Origin: Zasmidium citrigriseum
Lineage: Eukaryota; Ascomycota; Dothideomycetes; Mycosphaerellales; Mycosphaerellaceae
Length of the DNA: 64,000 bases
Assembly (NCBI GenBank): GCA_002786025.1
Contig: NHNW01000012.1
Location: 744,001-808,000, forward strand
Reading direction: 5' to 3'
The notes beneath the pieces are model-generated. The model made no database searches. It saw only the letters and a list, made by a program, of their open reading frames with translations, and had not been told where the DNA came from. Every line of letters begins with the position of its first letter. Position 1 is the first letter of the stretch. This document shows, one piece after another, positions 1 to 11,569 of the stretch. Both the position numbers and the translations under genes were made by a program.

Positions 1-639
1 TGTACACTCTTTGCCCGCCTCCATCCCATCAAAAGGAAACAGAAAGGGAATCAAAAATCAATAACCACGCTATGCTCCCACCAGTCTTTCCCTCCCATGA
101 CTCTCGTGTTCCCTCGCGCCGCTGTGAAAAGCGCAATTGAACACATCCACAAACACAAGGGAAGGAAACAACAGAAATGCCGATACACGAACATGGTATA
201 TAACGCGGAAACCAAACAAGCAGACAACGCAGATTAAGGAGAAGAGGTGACGGTGAAGTCACCCGGTCGACGAGATTCCGCGGTCCAGCCGACTCGAACC
301 AGTTCAGTGCCATATGATGACTGAACGAGTCCGAATGATTAGGTAGGTGAGTGGTAGTAGTCCGAGAGCCTCCAGTTTCCGTGGCCCCAGAAGAGGATGG
401 AAAAGCAATAATGTCCCGGACTGCCGATTACTGTACGCGCTGTTTGCCATGTTCCTGCAGCAAGTATAACTGTTACACGGCCTCCGACGATCCTGTTAAC
501 GCCGGAAAAGAGAGGAGAATAGTACAGAAGGTGGTTGGTGGTATCGATGGATGGTGAGGGTGACGCTAGTGGTGGCCGCGCGTGCGTTTGGTATCACTCT
601 ATTCCGTCGGTGATGAAGTGTCATCAAGTCGTGAGTGGT
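1..639. other. Left-edge region without a supported gene
   Basis: No gene model can be supported here. The part next to 640 is presumably the 3' UTR of the minus-strand C2H2 factor. A TATATAA stretch lies near 195-201, but no coding exon follows it. The longest open frame (29-313, minus) has no recognisable domain, a composition typical of noncoding pyrimidine-rich DNA, and no convincing splice continuation. Confidence 0.5.
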
Positions 640-3307
640 TTAGTAGGCCGTAACTTCGGTGGCGTGGGGAGCAATAGTGGGCGGCGTTCCATTATTCTGC
701 TCAGCCATGAGAGCGTCTTCATAGCCGATCAGTGCCTGAGAGTGGAGTTTAAAGGACTCGCCCATGAGCTTTGTGATGCTGCGTGGAAGTTAGCATGGTG
801 ACTCTCGGAATGCAGTGTGCAATACATACCCCCAGACGACAACTTCGTCAATCATGCTGCCCCAGAGTCGGGCCACTGTTGAGCTGAGTTTGTTTCCAAA
901 GCCGTCAACAGTATCATCGTCGAAGAGGCTCCGCAGCTTGTGATACATGGCAGTCTCCTCGTCAGAAGCGGGCTCGTCATCGTGTTCAACGCGCCACAGC
1001 CAGAGACTGAGTATCACGATAAGATCCAACCCGCAGAGCGGATGCTCAATGCTCCAATTGGTCGCTGATGTTCTGGCAACCCATCTGATACCCTGCAGTG
1101 CTGCAACCTCGATGCAATCGAAGCATGCCTGAATGACATTCAGCATCTCCTGGGATCTTTTGACTTTGTCGCGAGCGTGCGTCATAGCAGCAGCAACCTC
1201 GTAGGAGTCGTGGTATCGAAGGGCTTCTTGAACGGATTTGAGATCGACAAGCAACCTTCCGCGAGTATTCCTATACATCGCCATTGCATTGAAGATGAGC
1301 GGGTGTCCTTTGTGAGGAGCACTGAGCTGCACAACAACAGTCTCAGGCTCACACAGCTCGAGCGACTTCTCCCAAGTGTCAAGCGCCAAACGAAGCTTGT
1401 ATTCAGTGACAACATCTTGCAGTGCTTCAGGGCTGCGCTTGTGGTACCAGACTTCCAAGAAGAGCGCGTTGATCATGACTCGTGTAGCAAAGGCGCTGTA
1501 GCGGGCGTTCTCGCCTTGGAACAGAGCATCGTGTGCCTCTCGGAACGTGATGATGGTCTGGGCGGTCAAGTTCTCGGTCCAGCTGTCATTGTCCGACGGG
1601 TCCAAATTCCATAGAGTTTCCGACGATGGAAGCTCCAGACTGTCAAACTCGTTGAAGCTGATGGCAGGAGTATGGTTGTACGTCAACGTCAAGAGCCCGA
1701 AAAAGATGTACACTGCGAAGTAAGTTCGTCGACAGCCTTCGTCTTCGATCCATTCTTGGTGATTGGGCTGGCGTCCCTCTCTGGCTTCGCTGCGCAGCTT
1801 TAGCTCGTATCTGTTGCCGGCGACCATGTTGGCGAGGAGAGACTTGATCGAGCATGCCCATTCCAAACCCTTTGGATCCCCACTCCAGCTGGCGAAGCTC
1901 ATGTTCAGCAGCGAGCTCTGCATCATCCAGAGAGGGCATTTTCGGGAGCTGAAGTTGTCCTTCTTTTGCAGGAACTGCGTGACGAGGACCTTGGAGCCAA
2001 TGTGCAGCATGTAGGCCTGGTCCTGTTCAAAGGTGTACAGTGCGCCAATAGACAGCACGGACAACAGGAGAGGCGCAGACACTTTCGCCGGGTCGAATGA
2101 TGCCGGATGAAGGAACGGCAGGTGGTGATGGAAGAAGTTGAAGTAAGTCGACAAGTAACGGTTGAGGACTGGTGTCGGCGGCAGGCGGAACGTCTCAATC
2201 AGTGCGCCTTCGCTGTCGCAATGCCGAATGTTGTCCATGATGCGGCTGACCTGCTCTTCGGCCTCGACTTGGGGCGCTCTGGCCATCGTGCATTGTTGGG
2301 GTGGGCCAGGCGAGCGTCTATAGTCGACTGGAGATACAGGACCCACCATCGATGGAAAAGGCGACAAGGCGCCAGGGGTGGCCAGACCGCCCATCATCGA
2401 CGACGCATTGAATGAGGGCAGACCATCTTGCTGGCTCTGGCCGCGTTCCATCAACGGTGGCAGGGTGCTGCTGGCGCCGGGCAGGGTGTTGCCGTTCGAG
2501 TATGAAAGCATGTCATGCTGGCCGTCTCCGTTCGATGAAGTCGATGATGCCTTAGGTTGCGAGATATTCTGCGGCAGCATCTGGTCCCAGCCCTGCATCT
2601 GAGGGAGAGTCATCGAGCCCGGATATGACGGAATCGATGGTTCCATCAACTGAGGACCGTGAGGAGAGATGAGTGGTTCTGCGATGATGCTGGCTTGGTC
2701 CTGGCCCGACATGGCGGCCTTCTGCTGGAAGTTCGTCATCAGCATAGCGGCCTGCTCGACGTCGAAGGGGTTGGAGCCATCAGTAAACTGTTCCAGCGAG
2801 GCATCGTCGAGCTCAGGCATCTTATTCGGCGGGGCATCATCATTTTGCGATGACTTGTTGCCAGTGTTGCGACGCTTGGCCTCGCTCTGTAGCGGGACGC
2901 CGCCATCCTTTGCGTGGACGGTGCGGTCGTGTCGCAGCAGCAGGTCGCGGCGCACGAAGGTGCTGCGACATTTCATACATTTGAACGGACGTTCTTTAGT
3001 GTCTAGATGGAATCAAGTCAGCTCTGGGTGCTGTTGCTGGTCGTCTGCCCCGCCGAAGTGGGATGGTCGTTCGTCGCGTAGACAGCTTTGCTCGACCCCT
3101 CCAACAAAAACGCGCTGCTCGACTCGGGCATGGCATCGACTTACGGGATCTCTCATGGCGCGAACGGTGCTCTGAGCGCGAGAATGCGCGGTTGCAGAAC
3201 TGGCACTTGTATCTCTTCTCCTTCTCCTTGGCCTCGGTGCCGGTGGAGGCTTTGCGACTCGCAGCGGGAGAGGCGGTGGGCGGGACGGGGCCTGCGACGG
3301 CAGACAT
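640..3307 (-). CDS. C2H2 zinc-finger transcription factor with fungal-specific regulatory domain
   Basis: Predicted nuclear DNA-binding regulator of 824 aa. Model: exons 3307-3145, 3002-830 and 778-640, with introns of 142 and 51 nt. Splicing the first intron restores a perfect finger linker (SHTKERPFKC). Two tandem C2H2 fingers lie at residues 33-84: finger 1 uses C35, C38, H51, H55 and finger 2 uses C63, C66, H79, H84. A Ser/Pro/Gln-rich linker follows. The middle and C-terminal half resembles the fungal-specific transcription factor domain (Fungal_trans type, with the FFHHHLPFLHPASF stretch). The last intron (829-779) has a GTATGT donor, a GCTAAC branch point and a CGCAG acceptor; the third exon then gives a C-terminus (GITKLMGESFKLHSQALIGY) that fits this family, so a stop read straight through the donor at 790 is not the real end. 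The target genes cannot be told from sequence. The start is the first ATG before the fingers. Confidence 0.88.
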
Positions 3308-6300
3308 TGCGGCGGCGACGTGCTATACTCGCTGGGGATGCGTGGGCTCGACGGCGGTGTTGAAGGGGCCCGGGCAGCCAGCGACGCGATCGGGTTAATG
3401 CTTGATGGCGGGATGGGTGGAAAACAGCATATGGGCGATCGATTGCATGTGAGCGGTGGGAGAGAGTGGCGCTGACGGGCAGTGAACAGCGCTGCTATCC
3501 ACTCGCGACCGGGCGATGCGTGGCAGGATGGAGATGGTTCGACGGCGCGGGACTGATGGCGGAGGGAAAACAGGTGGTGGTGAACAACAGAAACAGAGGC
3601 AGCGCAGAGACTCCAAAGAGGAGTGCCGAGCCAACGAGCCCCCCGCAAGTCTGTCTGGCTGGCAGGCTGCCTTAGCGATTCGAGTGCGCCGCCGTCATGT
3701 CATCCTAAGAACTAGCACCATTTACAACACGCACCACCAACACACCTGCTGCTACGTTGCATATACTTTGCCTACTGCAAGACGATGCGAGCAATGGGAG
3801 CGTTTTCCTCAGCCTCACCGTGCGGTTCGTCCGCTGCTACTCCAAACAGCACCCCTCTCTCCAGCGCTGCGTGGGAGGAAGCGTGGCGGCCACAGGTGGC
3901 GAGCGGTGCAAGCGCTGACTACGACATGTACGGTACTCTGCCAGCACAGCGCACTGCAGGCCTCGCCTTGTTGCTGCTGGCACTCGTGTTGCTGCCGCTG
4001 TACTTTCACCGCCACGCTCTGGTCGTTTGTGCCGGCGCCCCTCTTTGGCTTCCCACTCCCAGCCTCCTTCCCCTCCTCACAACCAAGACTGATCGAATTT
4101 CTCTGCATGACGGCACGCCTCGTCGCTTGTTCCTGCGTCGTGCGCCCTCCCACCTGATCTCTCTTCGCAGCCAATCCAGCCCGCGCTCTAGGGGGGTCGA
4201 TGCATCTTGATCGCAGCCCCGATTAACGGCTTGTCTCATCAACCAAAGTGCCGCGGATCAGCGACTGCGCGACCCGTGGCCTTGTGCTTGGGATTCCTGG
4301 GTCAACGTTTCGGCGTTCGTGTCTAGGAAGTGCTTCCCCCCGAAGGCGCCGGGCCTTGTCCGCCTCTGCTAGCCAGGCCGGAAGAGAACTGTCCGGAACC
4401 ACATACCTGGCTAAGCGATGGACGGTCGTTATTATTTTGAGACTGTTATAAGAACGACAGCCGCCGTGATTCACAGCATTCCTTCCAGCAGCGCAGCCAA
4501 AGGATTGCTCTTTCACAGCCAAGCGCTCTCCTCGTGTGTGACACCACACCCATCAACTCGGCCGTCACATCAAACAGCGATTGCATCAAGAAAGCACATG
4601 GCAACGGTGTTTTGCGATCGATCAAATCTCGGTTCCTGACCAAACCCAATACGGGCCCGCGCCTCACGAGGCATTCGCTCCCCCTGATCTGTTTGAATTA
4701 CTTCACCCCACCTCGGAGGGACGAACGAATCGCCTGCGGGCAGCCGCGAGCATTTGGTTTGATGGGAATCAATGAAGTTTCAACTTGGCTGTGTGACGTT
4801 CTCCCTGCTGGTGGGCAAACATCTCACGCTGCGGCACCGCCATGAAGAAGACCTGTTCCCCTCTTCGTTCATCTTGCCTCGTATTCTGCTAATCAAACTT
4901 GATCTATCGATACTGACTGCACCCCTCCATCCCTCCATCCCACCAGCGAGGGGTAACAACACGCACGGGTTCTCGACCTGCACAGAACTTCTTCGGCGCA
5001 AGATACAGTTTCGTCGCTTTGGAATGGTTCTCCTGACTTTGATGAAGTGGGATCCCTCCCTCGGCGCGCAGAACAACTTCGGACGGCTCGCAAACTTGAT
5101 TTGGCCTCCGCCAGCCACCCGAACATGCCGTTTGCCCATTCGTTTCCGGGAATCCTGACTTTCGAGCAGGCCGGTATTCGGCAGCCCTTCCGTCGGGACG
5201 GCGATTTTAGCTCGTGTTAGCTGCCCGGAACCTACTCCCCGGCGGACGCGTGCTGGTAGCGCTGCACGAGTCAAACGGCCAGGTCAAATGTGCCGGCGTC
5301 TGCAGCCCTCTCCTGCGATCCCGACTCGAGAAACAACCATCTCGATGTCGAAGCAGCTCTGGCGACATGGTGGCATGGTGCCGCAGCTCGTCATGTTGGA
5401 GGTCATGGCCGGGATTGCCGACATGTCTCCGCCGTCTCCATTGCCAATATTTCTGCAAATGAGCTGACCACGCCACTGGTGAGAGAAGAGCCTTCACTCC
5501 CTTGAGGGTCCACATGTGACAAAGGGTGTGAAAGGCAATAGTGGCAATGTATCCCCAGGTACAGTCATCAACGATGAAGCAGCGGTGCTCCAAAATCTTT
5601 CGTTCGAGGGAGAGTCAATCGCCATCACAGCTTTGCCAGCTTTGATTTCAAATGTCGAGCACGAGGAGCAGCTGAGGGCGGGTATATATCGCCTGCTATA
5701 CCTATGGCCGCCGGCGCTTCTGCCAGCAGCGAGTAATGCATTCAAGGCCTCACTCTGCAGCGGAACAACCACATGCAGGCGCAAAGGATCCGGGTCGAGA
5801 GCGACCAGGCGCCTGGTCAGCAACCGGGCCCGATGCTTGAGGATGCGAACTTGGTCGTTGGTTAACGCTGGGATTCCTTGTTACGCGTTCCATAGCCGCA
5901 GGCTCGCAAGGCTTTGGTTGTTTCCTCGATGCTGGGTGAGTCCGGTTGACGGCCAGGAATGCAATGTCGTGACTGCCCCTCTTCTGCTCGAATATGGTGT
6001 TTGCCGGGCGCTATTCCTGGTGCTGACAGGACAGGATACGTGGTTGCCAATATTGCTATAGCAGGCGTTGATGAATAGACGAAGGTTTTCTCATGAATCA
6101 GATATCACACCCCTCATGGGTGCACTGTGCTGTGTAGCGGGGCAAGAACGTGCGTTCTGGATCGCAACTGCCAGACGCGTCGTTGTGAAGTCTTCCACCG
6201 ACAACACCATCACCGCTTCAAGAACATTTCATGCTGTCATGCTGCAGTGCAACGCGCGAATGAGAAAGATAGGCATGGCTGCGACCACGCTCTGCCGCAG

Positions 6301-6843
6301 CACGTGACGCGAACTTGGCACTGTCCGCTTGCCGCCCGTTTCTGTCTCGTAGCATTGGCTTCCACGCTCCCACCAATTACCACGCCGAATCGCGCATCCG
6401 GGGCCTGATTGCTCACATCGCAGCTAATCGCAGCAGCAAGGCCGCCGAGTGCTGCTTCGGGACGGCCACCGCGTGCCCTCCTCCCCGCCCGCCCACAGCC
6501 AGAGGAGAGGAGCGCTGGAGGGAAGGGAAGGGTCTGCGCCGCGAGCCTGAGCCTGAGCCTGAGCAAGGGAGCGTCCCGAGGTGAGGTGAGGTCGACCGCT
6601 GCCCACCTCACATTCCAGCTGCAGACGTGCGTGGCCGCACTGCATCCACCCTCCGCCCGCTGCTGGCGACGACCTGTCCGGACTGGAGGCGCTGCTCGGC
6701 TTTGACACCACCGTCGCCGCCGTCCTTTGAAGCCCGCCCGCCTGGCCTGCCCGGGACTTCGAATCACTCCGCCGCATTGACTGCCACCGCGTCGGCCAGG
6801 CACCTTCTGGACCGTCGCCGATCTGCACTCCGACCTGCGCAAG
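3308..6843. other. Long intergenic region between two divergent genes
   Basis: About 3.5 kb separates the start codons of the C2H2 factor (minus) and the Ras GEF (plus). All open frames are short, overlap each other on both strands and show no family I recognise. A TATATAT stretch lies near 5684-5690. CT-rich tracts are common, as expected of fungal promoters and long 5' leaders. It may hold long leaders or noncoding transcripts, but nothing specific is visible. Confidence 0.5.
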
Positions 6844-9800
6844 ATGAACGGGCTGGCCGGCAGCGTGTCGACCGCTGGCCAGCTGTACGTCCGCGCGCTC
6901 TACGACTACGATGCCGACGACCGCACCAGCTTGAGCTTCCGCCAAGGCGACATCATACAGGTTATCACGCAGCTGGAGAGCGGTTGGTGGGATGGGGTGA
7001 TTCACGGCGTGCGAGGATGGTTCCCGAGCAACTACTGCGCCGTCGTGGCGCCGCCCTTCGAGGATGGCATGGGCAATAGGATTCGGGTAGGGGACTCTGA
7101 GGCCGAAGAGTCGGAAGAAGAATATGGCGAGCACGACCAAGACCATACCACCAACGGAGCTTCTGCGTACCACGACGGTGCGGCTACAACCACGCAAGAA
7201 GAGGCGGCATTCTGGATACCTCAGGCCACACCCGACGGACGGCTTTTCTACTTCAATACGCTTACCGGCGAGAGCACAATGGAACTCCCTCTTGAAGCGC
7301 CTACATCTGCGAACGAGACTGGCCCGCGCGACCGCACCAACATCTACATTCCCGATCAGACCAGACCGCCAGCTGAGTTCATGGCGGGCGGATACGAGCG
7401 AGATGAAGACACCGACTATGCCTCTGCGTCAGAGGCTGAGGACGCGTCCGTGGCACAGGGCTCGAAGGCCTCGAGCGTAAGTAACACCTCTGCACGTGTG
7501 CCATACATCGCAATTTATGTGACGCTCACTAACATGTTCTATCTGTCAGCATCGACGCAGGCGTTCGTATCTGTCCGACGGTGTGTCACCTGCGACATCA
7601 ATGGATTCTTTGAGTGCTGCTTCTCCGCTGAGCCGCTCTCGCACAAATCTTACTGAAGCAAGCAACATGTCGCTTTCGGCAATGCAGCAGGGAGTCCCAC
7701 CCGTTGGTACCACCCTGACTCCGTTCGCTAACGCACCCTCTGGCGGATCGAGCACCTCGTTATTACCTCGGAGATTCTTTGACGACGCGCATGCTGTCCC
7801 ATTGACGTGGAATACTATGGTTGAAGATATGCGCCGCGCTGTCCAAAGGTATCGTGAAGTCATCAACGCCGGCGATCGTTCAGAGTTCGTTCGCAAAGCC
7901 GAAGACATTTCAGACCACCTGCGATTACTGCTTGCCGCTGGCTCTGGCACCACGGATAACCACAGTGGCAACCCTTCGATCATTTCTACCAACAAGGCGC
8001 TGTATCCTCACTTCAGAGAGATGATGTCAAGATTCTCAAAGCTGGTTCTCTCCTCACACATTGCGGCAGCCGACTTTCCCGCTCCGGACTCGGCGTCCAA
8101 GTGCTTGCAAGAGGCTGAAGGCGTTCTTCACGGTGTCTATGGCTTTGTTGAAGTCGCACGGCAACAACGTGGTGAAGAGATACCTCGGTTGACCCCGGGC
8201 TTTGTCAATGGCAGCAGGGCGGCCGGGAACTGGCAAAGCAACGGCCTGGGCTCGAAAGATCCTTTGGCTTCGATGTCTTTCATGGACGACGAGCAAGAAA
8301 ATGCCAGCGAGCCTGCCGCCGCTCTCGATGCTGCACTTTTGCAACGACTGGACGATTTGAAGCGACTGATTGTGTCGAGTATCCGACGGTTAGATGAGCA
8401 TCTCGTGCTCCGCGACAAGCTTATAACACATCACAAACACCGGCAGATCGGGGATGCAGTCTGCAGATCAGGCACTCAGGTGATTGAGGTCTGCCGACCT
8501 TACCTGTCAACTATCGAAACGGTCAACCTGGCTTCACTGCAGTCAGCATTGGAAACGCCTCAGCTGAACGACTTTGCTGATCACAAGCAAAGACTCTACG
8601 ATTCGACATCAGATCTCATTGCAGCATGTCAGGCAGTCGCAAGTCCTCTAGGTGATGAATGGGCCGAAGTCAGAGGGCCGTCATTAGAAGAGCGACTCAA
8701 CCGCGTCAAATCAGTGGGGAGAGAACTGGATACCGCTACCAACCAGATCTTCTTCTCCTTGCAGCTGCTCTCGGAGCTAATGCCACACGACGCATCAGGC
8801 CGTGACCCACATCGCCTGACGGACGGAGGCGCGCCATATGAGCAGCACATGAAGAGCAACTCGAAGACCCTGAGGCCCACACTCGCGGACGTCGGACAAT
8901 CAAAGTCCTTTACAGAAGGAACATCACCAAGCGTCGGAACACCTAATCAACCACAAGAGGCACGCGCCGGCGAAAGCTCGAAGGTGAAGCGCTTTTTCGG
9001 AGAAGTGCCAGCGCAGACTGTTCCTGGACGTGATTCAGAAGAGATGCCAGACTTCCTCCGACTTGATCATGAAGGCGAAATTGCCTACGACTTCAAGGTT
9101 GAGCCCGCTCAACTACGCGGTGGAACTTTGACCGGACTGGTCGAGCAACTGACCCGACACGACCGGCTGGATTCACCATTCAACAACACCTTCTTGTTGA
9201 CTTACAGGTCATTCACCACGGGTCCTGAACTGTTTGAAATGCTGGTCAAGCGATGGACAATACAGCCGCCTCCTGGCCTGTCTGGCAACGATCTACAGAC
9301 CTGGACCGATAAAAAGCAGAAGCCAATCAGGTTCCGTGTGGTGAACATCCTGAAGTCGTGGTTCGACAACTACTGGATGGAAGGCAATGATGAAGCGAGT
9401 CAGCAACTCATGCAGCGTGTATACGCTTTCGCAAAGGATGCCGTGCAATCCACTAGCACACCTGGAGCTGGGCCACTGATGACTGCGATTGAGCAAAGAA
9501 TGCGTGGTCAAGATGCTTCGAGCAAGCGACTGGTACTGACATTGAACTCGCAAGCGCCTCCACCGATCATCCCGAAGAACATGAAGAAGCTCAAGTTCCT
9601 TGACATCGACGCCATGGAATTCGCTCGTCAGCTCACCATTATTGAGTCGAAGCTGTACGGCAAGATCAGACCGACCGAGTGTCTGAACAAGACATGGCAG
9701 AAGAAGCTGGCTACCGGCGAGGCTGATCCGGCTGAGAACGTCAAAGCTCTTATTCTCCATTCGAATCAGCTGACGAACTGGGTCGCGCAGATGATATTGA

Positions 9801-10427
9801 CTCAAGCCGACGTCAAGCGTCGTGTTGTGGTAATCAAACACTTTGTCTCCATCGCAGACAAGTGCCGAAGTCTCAACAACTTCTCCTGCTTGACTTCGAT
9901 CATATCCGCGCTGGGATCAGCACCCATCCACCGACTTAACAGGACGTGGTCGCAGGTCAATGCCCGGACAACGCAGACGCTGGAATCAATGCGCAAGCTG
10001 ATGGGATCAACGAAGAACTTCTTGGAATACCGTGAAGCCCTACACAAGGCCAATCCGCCATGTATCCCCTTCTTCGGAATCTACTTGACGGATTTGACAT
10101 TCATTGAGGATGGTATCCCCAGCATCATCAAAAAGACTCAGTTGATCAACTTCGCCAAACGAGCCAAGACGGCGGAAGTGATTCGCGACATTCAGCAGTA
10201 TCAGAACGTGCCGTATGGTCTGCAGCCGGTGCCTGAGCTACAGGAATACATTCTCCGAAACATGCAGAGCGCAGGCGATGTGCATGAAATGTACGAGCGA
10301 AGTTTGCAAGTCGAACCTCGCGAAAGGGAGGATGAGAAGATTGCGAGGTAAGTTTCATCATGTCGTTGAAGACTGAGACAATGCTAACATGTCCCGCAGA
10401 CTGCTGTCAGAATCCGGATTCTTATAG
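6844..10427 (+). CDS. cdc25: CDC25-type Ras guanine nucleotide exchange factor
   Basis: Activates Ras GTPases by GDP/GTP exchange at the plasma membrane, upstream of cAMP/PKA or MAPK signalling. Model of 1152 aa: exons 6844-7476, 7550-10347 and 10400-10427, with introns of 73 and 52 nt. An SH3 domain is at about residues 12-70 (ALYDYDADD...GWWDG...GWFPSNY). A WW-like segment (FWIPQATPDGRLFYFNTLTG) is at about 122-145. A long linker follows, then the RasGEF N-terminal domain at about 718-845 and the catalytic CDC25 domain at about 895-1116 (DIDAMEFARQL...LIKK region, PFFGIYLTDL). SH3 at the N-terminus and GEF at the C-terminus is the standard layout of yeast Cdc25 and fungal homologues. The last 28-nt exon gives the C-terminus LLSESGFL. 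A further in-frame open stretch follows the TAG and is described among the findings. An alternative class (Bud5-like GEF) is less likely because of the SH3 domain. Confidence 0.93.
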
Positions 10428-11569
10428 TCTAAGGGCCGCAGCACTGAAGCAGCCTCATCGCCTTCTCTTCGGGAACTCGAAAGAGACGAGAAATCCCCGA
10501 CCTCAGCCTCCTTTTCAAGCAGGAGCTTTTCAAGCCGCGAAGGGTCCACCTGGACGGCGAAGGCCAAATCCACTGCGCATTTCCTGGGCACCTACAAAAG
10601 CTTTGACACCATCGATGGAGCTTATCAATATCGGCAATTTGGGTGATCTACCTGGGTGGGTGGCCTACCAAAAGGGAAGACAGAGATGAGCAGATGCGAA
10701 AGAAAGCAAGAAAGACATTAACGAATGGGACGAATGTAATGAAAAAGAAGAAGTGAAGTGAGGAAAACGGTCGATCAAATTCCCAAGAGCGAAGGCGTCC
10801 GTTTCCTGTGAGTTCTTGAATGATTGTTTGATACCTACCTTTTTCACTTCTGTTCTGCGCTTTGATGCTTCTTGATGGTGCGGCAGATTTTCATGGTCAT
10901 GGGGCCATTGTTGATGGACTGGCTGGGACAGGGACTGGCGCTGGGCGTTCAAGGAGAACGGCAGTCTTCGAATGGCTGCATGGGTGACGAGAAAGCACCC
11001 CTTCCTTCGGAGCCGCTCGCTGATGATGCGGTGTAGCGTAGCAGGCACCTACTGTAGCTATTCTTGTTCTTATCGATGGATATGCATCAATGTTTCACAG
11101 CAGGCCGTCTGGCGGGTACTCGCATGTCGACGTGGAACACTGTCGATTTGAATGTTGTTGTGCGCTGGTATGGTTCTTTCGATTTTGGCTGGCTCTTGCT
11201 TTCATGTGAAGATTGGAAGTCGCGAAGGCTGACGGAACAGGGCGCTCCTTTCCACTTGATCTCTATCGCTCGATGGCGATGTCCCCTTGAGAGGCGGCTC
11301 GTCAGTTCCGTTGTGTGAAGATTGGAAACCACGACAGTCGACGAGAAGAGAAAGAAGCAACAGTCGCCCGCGACCTCAGCAAGAACGACGACATGGCCAT
11401 TCCCACTTAACGACCTCACGATGCTCTTCCTCCTCGTTTGCCATACAAACAAACACCTCGCACCCGATCAATCTGTCGATCATCACATTCGCGAGCATCC
11501 AACTGCACCACCATTCATACATACACACTCACACATCCCACACCCTACAATCACGAGACACCCGCCACC
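10428..11569. other. Intergenic region: 3' end of the Ras GEF and promoter/leader of the GH16 gene
   Basis: Positions 10428-10643 stay open in the GEF frame after its TAG. The rest holds no supported gene. Just before the GH16 start there is a CA-rich leader (about 11500-11565) typical of fungal 5' UTRs. A 14-nt direct repeat (TGTGAAGATTGGAA) occurs at 11205-11218 and 11314-11327. Confidence 0.5.

Noticed and set aside
283..300. B-box-like GGTTCGAGTCGG on the minus strand
   Set aside because: No A box or cloverleaf-forming sequence in the required distance, so not a tRNA.
29..313. 94-codon minus-strand frame at the left edge
   Set aside because: No family resemblance, pyrimidine-rich noncoding composition and no clear splice continuation.
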